Positions 57,557-64,000 of a stretch of DNA of 64,000 nucleotides are shown here, piece by piece. The stretch covers positions 1,044,501 through 1,108,500 of the forward strand of contig JASANH010001440.1 in assembly GCA_030248295.1 (NCBI GenBank), given 5' to 3'. Every line of letters begins with the position of its first letter. The stretch's first letter is position 1. A program made the translations under genes and the position numbers. The notes below the pieces were generated by a model. The model ran no database searches. It had not been told where the DNA came from and saw nothing but the letters and a program-made list of their open reading frames with translations. Source of the stretch: Mesodorylaimus sp. YZB2_4 (lineage: Eukaryota; Nematoda; Enoplea; Dorylaimida; Dorylaimidae).

Positions 57557-58825
57557 TCACTCTGTACTGCACACTATGTCAATAAATTTAAGGACACGTC
57601 TTTTAATATTCGGATCACTCAGTTCGGCTGTCGCCATTCTGCCAGTTCCCTCAATAACATCTCTAGCCAGTGGTGTGCCCGCCTGTGAGTCGTGTTTCAT
57701 CTCATCGTGTACGTAGCCCAAATTTGGACAATCCACTTTCAAGAGCTTGCAAATTTCTCTGACGTAGGGCTTTGCATCAATAATCAAGTCCTCGAAGAAG
57801 AAGATATTATCAAAAGGAAACTTGGACCGTTTCAGTTTCAGCTCCCTCTCAGCCCAAAATTTGCTCGTGAGTTCCGTCAGGGTATTTTGAAGCCCAGCCT
57901 TCTTTGCTAACTCTTGAATTTCATTGGGAGACTCAAAAACTTGCAGCCTGGTCATGCGCAGCAGCCAGGGGAAATTGGCTCCTAAATATACTTGCATGAC
58001 TACAAATCCTAGGCGCAAGGCCTTGACATAGGAGGCGATCGTGTCCAATTTGTTTCGCCTACCCAAGTACACGTGTCGAATGTGAGGCAAGTCTCGCAAG
58101 CAACGATGCAAAGTGTCCTCCCGCAGCATAGTGGGCTTGACCAAGACGGCTTCAACATCTGGATACGATCTGAAATAGACTTTGAGAAGGCTTTTCACGA
58201 TGGCTACTTTCTCGTCTGTGCTTGCTTCTGTATCGTACTCGACTTCCCAAAAGTTTGCGGGAGGTTCGCTCAGACACATGATTTTAGGATTTGCTTGAGC
58301 CACCAATTTCGAAAGCAAGGTCGAGCCGCATCGAGTACCGTGCCATAGGAAAACCACTGGACACGTCAAACTGCTGCACTTTTCGGCTAGTTTATGCAGT
58401 TCTGAAATCGGAACTTGAATGGTTCGAATGGCTTCTTCAAAAATATTAATCTGAGACAATGGTGCTGTTACACTACCGTAGGCCCGGAGAGGTTTTGGCA
58501 ACTCGACGAAGACAATGTATCGGCAGTTCACATAGTAAGGAATGATTCTATCGTTTTCGGGTCTAAGTATCTCCTTCGGCAGAGCAAAGCGTTCAAATTT
58601 TAAAATAAATTGATTAGGATGCGCGACGTCATAATAATGCCGGGTAAAACGAAGAATGATTTTAGATACGATGGCCACCGGTTGCGAGTCGATGAACGGC
58701 GTGTGGGGCTTCCGAAACTTTGCCGATATAGAATCAAAGAAGTGGTAGATAGAACGCATGTATAGAAATAATGCGGACAGTAGATGATTGCAAAAGAGCA
58801 ACAATACTTCTGTTATGCTGTACAT
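57557..58825 (-). CDS. Golgi-type sulfotransferase
   Basis: Transfers sulfate from PAPS to an acceptor, probably a glycan, in the Golgi lumen. A single exon of 422 residues, counted from the ATG at 58825. I chose that start because it places a hydrophobic segment (EVLLLFCNHLLSALFLYMR, about residues 6-25) at the N-terminus as a type II signal anchor. An open frame upstream lacks ATG. The 5'-phosphosulfate loop is WHGTRCGSTLLSKLV (about 162-175). The 3'-phosphate-binding strand and helix is HVYLGRRNKLDTIAS (about 252-265), with the conserved Arg and final Ser. A C-terminal FEDL / Y-V-R-E-I-C segment fits the usual lid. Acceptor specificity cannot be told. The compact, intronless structure contrasts with most genes here. 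Confidence 0.85.
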   Translation of the reverse strand: MYSITEVLLLFCNHLLSALFLYMRSIYHFFDSISAKFRKPHTPFIDSQPVAIVSKIILRFTRHYYDVAHPNQFILKFERFALPKEILRPENDRIIPYYVNCRYIVFVELPKPLRAYGSVTAPLSQINIFEEAIRTIQVPISELHKLAEKCSSLTCPVVFLWHGTRCGSTLLSKLVAQANPKIMCLSEPPANFWEVEYDTEASTDEKVAIVKSLLKVYFRSYPDVEAVLVKPTMLREDTLHRCLRDLPHIRHVYLGRRNKLDTIASYVKALRLGFVVMQVYLGANFPWLLRMTRLQVFESPNEIQELAKKAGLQNTLTELTSKFWAERELKLKRSKFPFDNIFFFEDLIIDAKPYVREICKLLKVDCPNLGYVHDEMKHDSQAGTPLARDVIEGTGRMATAELSDPNIKRRVLKFIDIVCSTE

Positions 58826-59526
58826 GCTGCCAGCGATTAAGCCCAGTGGACAATGGAGTGCGAGAAAGTTCAACAGAACTATGTGTACTGTTTAAAAATG
58901 GGCGTAGATAGTGGCGCGTTCGTATACCCACTGTGTGTGGTTACTGACGTACGTTTACGAAATTCTTAGATACAGTACTCTGGCGATGAAGAGCCAACTG
59001 GCCGATGACTGCAGTCGGTTTAAAAATAGGTATCATGGTTCCGTGACGCCCTACCCCGGATCACCTGATGGATGCATCGAAAATTTGCAATGGATAAGTG
59101 TCTGGGAAGGACTGGTTGAAACTCCCAATGTAAACATGGGATCCGCATGCGCGCTCATCGGTACGGTTTTTACGATGGGCGTAACGTTTGCTGAGCACAG
59201 TATACTTTGAGGTTACGCCCTCTCGTACATCATCTCAAGGGCTTGTCAATATGATACATTAGGCACCCCAACACATCGTAAATAATCGTTAGGACATTTT
59301 GCTCATGCCAAGAAAGTCCGCTATCGAGACACGACGCAAAGCTAGTTTTAAACAAGCACAATAAATCGAAAAGGTACATTTGTTTTAAACAGCATTGTCT
59401 ATATTGCAGTGAGCATAAAAGCAAATAATTTGATCGTGTGTCTTGCTATTGTAGAATTATTCATAAACTACTTTTCCTATATTAATGACAAATAATAATG
59501 CGAATGCATGATAACTAATGAATCAT

Positions 59527-59700
59527 GGGCCGGGGTCGTGGCCCAGCGGGTTAAGGCGCCTGCCTCTTACAGTAGGCTAAGTGCGCACTTACAGGAATTC
59601 GACTCCCGCCGGGGTAAAAAATGATTGTCAATCGATGTGTTCCTTAGCCTTCGAGTGCGCTGTATAGTGCTGGATATGGATAAAGTATGGCAGCATAAGT
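59527..59700 (+). repeat. SINE, family A, best copy
   Basis: The head resembles a class II tRNA: GGCCGGGGTCGTGGCCCAGC (box A region), GGGTTAAGGCGCCTGCCTC, a variable-arm-like AAGTGCGCACTT, and box B AATTCGACTCCCGCC. The body follows: GGGGTAAAAAATGATTGTCAATC, GAGTGCGC and TATGGATAAAGTATGG. Relatives lie at 19535-19690 and 23680-23820. Confidence 0.8.
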
Positions 59701-61175
59701 GGAAACAGTGTCGGGTAACAAAAAACTATTGAGCGCCATCCATGAGAAAACAGTTAATCCTATCTTTTTTGGTTAAAGCTCTACCCAAACTAAACTTCCT
59801 CCATTGCGTCCAAGGTTACCCACAACGTTTCTATACAGTATGCATTAGATGGCATAGTCAGAGGATGCAGTCAGCTGTTGCCTTGTAAACGAAAAAGGAG
59901 AAAATTAGTACATCCACGCGTGTGTAAATGTGGAGTTAAAGAGAATGAAGTGTGGAGTTTCGCTAGGTTTCTTTTTCAGACTTGATCCGTCCCATTTCTC
60001 TGGGATGGAGTAATTGCAGCATCTGTTCTCACGTGCTTTGTGTGAGTACCTAACACCAACTAGGACCCACAGATATAGCGTCGGTGGTACTGTCACCCTG
60101 TGCATGTATTCCGAGCCTGCACCTAGGGACACCCGATTTCAGGATCCTCCCATCCCATGAGACCTCTCTTCGATTATTGATCCATGTGATGTGATCTCCA
60201 TCGTCAGCGCGGGCAGTATCTCATATCACAGCGCCCGTGAGACCCTGATGACCGGGTAGAGGGCGAGTATAAAGCGGGAGGCATCGACCCCAGCAGAAAA
60301 GAGATAGTACAGGACGAAGTAAGTCCTACAGAGCCCTACCGAAATTTCAGTATTTTACCATTCACAAGACTTTCTAGTTAACTGTATCCATAAAAGTGCG
60401 TTTACGGCGCGAAAACAACGATGCGTCAGCTGCTGTCACGCAGAATCTTTTTGCCAACAAGATATATGGAGCTCCAAGCGGCAAACGGAACTGTCGATCA
60501 ATAACGTGTTTCGCACCTGGCGGGAATGTTCGCCAAAACCTGAGTTGGCCAAGATGGAAGCGCAGGTTACTTTCGTTTGATAAAAATAGAAATACGAATA
60601 TTTATGGTGATCCGCGAACTTTAGCAAATATGAAAAATGGTTTTTCTTTTTTCTTTCTCTTTACGCCAATGTTGAAATCACGAAATCAGATACAAAGAAA
60701 GCTGAAGCTACAGTACATTGCACTCGTCCAAGCCTATCAGAGCACTCCAAGGGCTTAATCGTACTGTCGCAAATTGGTGCCTTTGGTTTTACTGCTTTTG
60801 AGACGGCTTCTGTAAGGTTCGACCCATGTGAAACATGAGTTTCCAAGCTTCAATTTTTGACCCCCTTTTTATGTGTGAATTCGATGAACCCTTGAATGCT
60901 GATAGTGATGCAACAATGCTTTTTTGTGCCCACTCAATTTCCACGGGATTATCCCAAAAAAACGTTTTTTGTGCTTTGGTGATATTGGCCATCAGTCACT
61001 GGTCTTTCTGTCTTTCTCGATCAACGACACATCAGCATGTTTAGCAAATCAGTGACGAGTTGAATGCTTGTCGCGAAAAGTTTTATCTCTTACCTGTCTT
61101 GAGATATTGAGCGCCAAAGTCGGAGGTCCCCTCCTCCAAGCTGACGACTTTTAGACCTTCTGCTCCTCAAAGCCC

Positions 61176-61305
61176 GAAGTATAGTTCGATGCGATGCGTC
61201 AAAAAAGCGTGCGATGCGGCACTTTTGGGTCAACTGACGATGTAAAAAGGTGCCTAAAACGTCGCATCGCAAGCTTATTTGACGCATCGCATCGAACTAT
61301 ACTTC
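61176..61305. mobile_element. 130-bp foldback MITE
   Basis: Begins GAAGTATAGTTCGATGCGAT and ends with the reverse complement ATCGCATCGAACTATACTTC. The arms continue imperfectly for about 50 bp (GCGTCAAA...GCGATGCGNCNTTTT). It lies between the arms of the larger inverted repeat. Confidence 0.85.
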
Positions 61306-61636
61306 CAGCTTAATACTGACTGGGAGACGGGGTTTGACCAGCCTAAAATATGCCCAATCCATGAAGCTCTCAACGTGATCCCCATGGTCTATACTTCAGC
61401 TTTACATTTGATATCCAAGTATGCAAAAAACTGCAACAAGCTACAGAGAATTTTCAAAAAATCCATTTTTGAAAATTTTGCAAGGCAAATCGTAAAATCG
61501 GACATTTATTTTCGGAAAAAGCATAAAAAATTGCGTCGATTGGTTTACTCCAGGTTGAAATTTTACATATACAGTAGTTGTGGATATAACAGGGGCAGAA
61601 ACTAGGGGTAACCAAGTGCAAGAAGTACGCGCCTTT

Positions 61637-61874
61637 TGAATTTCCCGCCCAATGTGCTGCTTCTGACAAGAGTGCGGTTTGGGCTGCTACTTACTTTGGA
61701 AATCGCCTGAAAATATTCGCATTTTTCACTTTTCACGATGTGTCGATTTAAATTTGTTCTAGAAAATCTGTTTTCTGTGAAAAATAAGAGAGATAATAAA
61801 TTTTTTCCCGCGATTTCCAAAGTAAGCAGCCCGAACCGCACTCTTGTCATAAGCAGCACGTTGGGCGGGAAGAT
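61637..61874. mobile_element. MITE with TTCCCGCCCAA termini
   Basis: 61637-61709 and 61807-61874 are near-perfect reverse complements of ~65 bp (TTCCCGCCCAA, GACAAGAGTGCGGTT, TTACTTTGGAAATCGC). The ~100-bp AT-rich centre has no coding capacity. Confidence 0.85.
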
Positions 61875-62515
61875 ACGTGAGAGATGGAAACTTTTCGCGA
61901 CAAGCATTCGACTCCTCATTCATTCGCGAACACGCTGATGTGTCGTTGATCGAAAAAGACAGAAAAGTTAGTGAGTTATGGCCAATATCACCAAAGCACT
62001 ATTACCCATGCACAATTCAAAAGGGCACGTGTTCTCGCCCCCCCCCCCCCCCCCGCGCGCTGAACACGAAAAGTGCGATTTTTAGTCGTCCACGCGGACG
62101 ACAATCATCGACCAGGACGGAATCGATTGATCGTCCGCATGGACGATCGACCAAGGAAGGGTTGAAAAACGTTTTTTTGGGATAATCCCATGGAAATTGA
62201 GTGGGCACAAAAAAGCATTGTTGCATCACTATCACCATTCGTGGGTGCATCGAATTCACACATAAAGGAGGGGGTCAAAAACTAGAGCTTGGCAACCACT
62301 GGGTCGAGCTGTGCCAAATGTCACAGCCTTCGGATCGAAAACTTTGGATGAAAGCTCTTAGATCAGATAGGTGGGACCCATGGTCATAGTAACAATACTT
62401 ATGCTGCACCGCGCTTCGATGAACCGAACCATATTTTCCCCTAATGCTTTAACTGCGTATTTTCCAAAAAGTGTCCACTTCAAAGATAAAAACAAAATAT
62501 TTTACAGCATTGCTG

Positions 62516-63385
62516 TTATAAAGTTTTGTAATATCTTAGCTGACAGCTCTCAGGCTGTGAGATAATCTGATTCATTTGGGCGCCATCATTTTCTCCCTTT
62601 ATCTCCTCTGCGCGATTTTCATTTTCATCGAAATTTGTATCATTGATATTGTCTCTCACAGGATCGCCATGCCTGTTAGTGGTCTGCTTATCCACCGCGT
62701 TCAACGATACCACTCTGGTCATTCGCCTCAGCATCCCACCTCGGCTTTGCGTACTATCCATAGCGACCAAAACTTCGTAGTCGTCAAAATTCCAGTCTCT
62801 CCATTCGCTAATAAATCGATAATAGGCAACAAAAAGGCAAAACATGGCCAAGTCCTTACAAGTGACCAGCCAGAGGACGAGTAATCGCTCTAAATAAGGT
62901 CTCTTTTCGAGCCATTCCAAATGGCACACGATAGCGATGGTCAGGAGGACACAAATGGACAATTGTAAACCCATGCGCAAGGTCAAATCGGTCATGACAA
63001 ACAGAAGACAATTCGGACTTCGACGTTTCATTGCATAAAGTAGAAAAACTAATGCTAATCCTCTCACTCCCATTATGACTGCCAAACAAATGGACACGGT
63101 CCCACATCGAACGTGCTTAGATGCTTCTTGCATAACGTACTCGCACACACTCACGAATCGATCCGTAGAGTGCAAGTACACGAAATAGCTGACCATTGCT
63201 ACTAAAAGAAGGAACTCCAGTGGCACAACCAACAACATGCCAGTCTTGGTCTGGGTGCGGCCGAAACAACAATACTGATAGGAAGTGAGACGAGATGATA
63301 CTTGTTGAAAATCTGAAAGTGTTGTCGATCGACGACGAGTGATTCTGGAATTTTTTGGACGACGGAGATTGACGTTGTTGTTCAT
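62516..63385 (-). CDS. Four-span membrane protein, resembling LAPTM-like/DUF7027 proteins
   Basis: A single exon of 289 residues. An Arg-rich cytosolic N-terminus (residues 1-35) leads to YQYCCFGRTQTKTG and four hydrophobic segments at about 49-71, 94-118, 127-156 and 166-191. A long hydrophilic, acidic C-tail follows (about 200-289; DENENRAEEIKGENDG). The Cys-Cys-x-Gly-x-x-Thr-x-Thr-Gly lead-in to TM1 and the four-span plan resemble lysosomal LAPTM-type and nematode DUF7027 proteins. Those are membrane adaptors rather than enzymes. I cannot name it. The ATG at 63385 is the first in frame. A TATA-like CCTTTATATT (minus strand, 63561-63570) lies ~175 nt upstream. Confidence 0.75.
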   Translation of the reverse strand: MNNNVNLRRPKNSRITRRRSTTLSDFQQVSSRLTSYQYCCFGRTQTKTGMLLVVPLEFLLLVAMVSYFVYLHSTDRFVSVCEYVMQEASKHVRCGTVSICLAVIMGVRGLALVFLLYAMKRRSPNCLLFVMTDLTLRMGLQLSICVLLTIAIVCHLEWLEKRPYLERLLVLWLVTCKDLAMFCLFVAYYRFISEWRDWNFDDYEVLVAMDSTQSRGGMLRRMTRVVSLNAVDKQTTNRHGDPVRDNINDTNFDENENRAEEIKGENDGAQMNQIISQPESCQLRYYKTL

Positions 63386-64000
63386 TTTAACGTGGCGAAA
63401 CTATGTCGACTGTCTACATCGGTCCACTTCTTGGCAATCAACAAGTCGAGGTGACTTGGCCCTTGCTAGCTGGCACGTAGTGAAAAGTCAACAATACTTG
63501 TAAGGGAAGTGAGGTGAGCCAAACTGAGACGCTGCGGAGACCGTCTTACAAGGATTGTCAAATATAAAGGGGTGCTAGCACCGCCTTTTTTAGCAGCTAT
63601 CGATTTTTCTTAGCTTAGCGAGCGACGAGGGTGCCAACACACAATGCCTCAATTTGCATAATTCATGAAGTCGAGAGGGCTTTTCATGAAACTAACAAGA
63701 TTTCATTTATGCCGGAGGGAAAAGCCGATGTCGGAATTTAGATGCTTTTGTGAAATGATTAAGTACTAGATAAGATGGAATGTAACTATTGCGGCTAGTA
63801 CACATGGGAAAAGGACAAGGAAAAACTGACTATCGGGCTAATAACTCGAAGTTTGTTCTGGCCACTTCGGAAAAATCTCGAACACATGTTCTTTATCTGT
63901 CTCTGTATATTTCTGCAGCCAAAGATAGTTCGTCCACTAGGGCGCAGCACAAAAAATAAACGTTAGTCAATGCCAATTGAAACAAAGATCAGAAAGTATG
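63386..64000. other. Upstream flank of the four-span protein gene, no further gene
   Basis: A possible TATA box (minus strand) lies at 63561-63570. No other feature is supported up to the window end. Confidence 0.5.

Larger units (their letters stand above)
60853..62281. repeat. Nested inverted repeats; right arm carries a ~180-bp insertion
   Basis: 60853-61096 is repeated inverted at 61874-62281 (GATAGTGATGCAACAATGC, GTGGGCACAAAAAAGCATTG on the other strand, GATTATCCCAAAAAAACG, CGATCAACGACACATCAGC). The right arm is longer because 62003-62170 is inserted. The insert contains a 17-nt poly(C) run (62038-62054) and two short hairpins with the same stem core: GTCGTCC-ACGC-GGACGAC (62085-62102) and GATCGTCC-GCAT-GGACGATC (62129-62148). 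Confidence 0.8.
58826..62515. other. Intergenic, repeat-rich
   Basis: 3.7 kb with a SINE (59527-59700), nested inverted repeats (60853-62281) and two small foldback MITEs. 60235-60345 has a TATAAAG followed by a GC-rich leader-like stretch ending in a splice-acceptor-like TTTCAG, but no coding exon follows. Confidence 0.55.

Noticed and set aside
60247-60275. CTGATGA-containing segment suggesting a hammerhead ribozyme
   Set aside because: The required stem II followed by GAAA and the paired helices are not present. A similar word at 8566 (GTGATGAGTCC) also lacks them.
1-64000. CRISPR arrays, bacterial operons or horizontally acquired bacterial genes
   Set aside because: No regularly spaced short direct repeats or bacterial gene layout. 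All recognisable genes are animal families, mostly with spliceosomal introns.

Overview
The window is nuclear DNA of a bilaterian invertebrate animal. It has spliced genes with GT-AG introns, many of them only 55-65 nt, beside long introns filled with repeats. It also holds tRNA-derived SINEs, MITE-like inverted repeats, RTE-type retrotransposon debris and poly(G/C) tracts of 10-17 nt. The gene set is animal: GH30 glucosylceramidase, an OATP/SLCO transporter, a serpin, a forkhead factor, the SLC25A11 carrier, a DEG/ENaC channel and a rhodopsin-type GPCR. A small ecdysozoan such as a tardigrade would fit, but nothing here proves the phylum.

Layout. 807-3829 (+): 3' part of a lysosomal glucosylceramidase. 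5645-10540 (+): a complete 12-exon OATP. 12106-14723 (-): a complete secreted serpin in which glutamine has invaded the whole protein, including a reactive-centre loop of about 93 residues. 14860-29168: mostly repeats, with three exons of a forkhead gene (19697-23358, -) whose DNA-binding domain stops halfway at a splice donor. 29169-30927 (-): a complete mitochondrial 2-oxoglutarate/malate carrier lying between two ~560-bp inverted repeats. 32375-32863 (-): a small unknown gene. 34120-48012 (-): a DEG/ENaC channel gene. 51788-52831 (+): an intronless GPCR. 57557-58825 (-): a Golgi-type sulfotransferase. 62516-63385 (-): a four-span membrane protein.

The most unusual locus is the DEG/ENaC gene. 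Its first three exons encode TM1 and the start of the finger domain, ending at a furin-like R-V-K-R. Five consecutive exons follow, all phase 1 at both ends, encoding about 2,265 residues, nearly all Ser/Thr-rich and mucin-like. Ten ordinary channel exons then complete the ectodomain and TM2. Every splice phase closes, giving a 2,726-residue reading frame. Because the cassette is symmetrical, skipping it would leave an ordinary 460-residue channel. The second unusual gene is the glutamine-rich serpin, with a serpin exon fragment carried inside a repeat nearby.

The genes do not form a pathway or operon. Exon models were built by hand from frame, splice signals and family conservation, and no transcript data were available.
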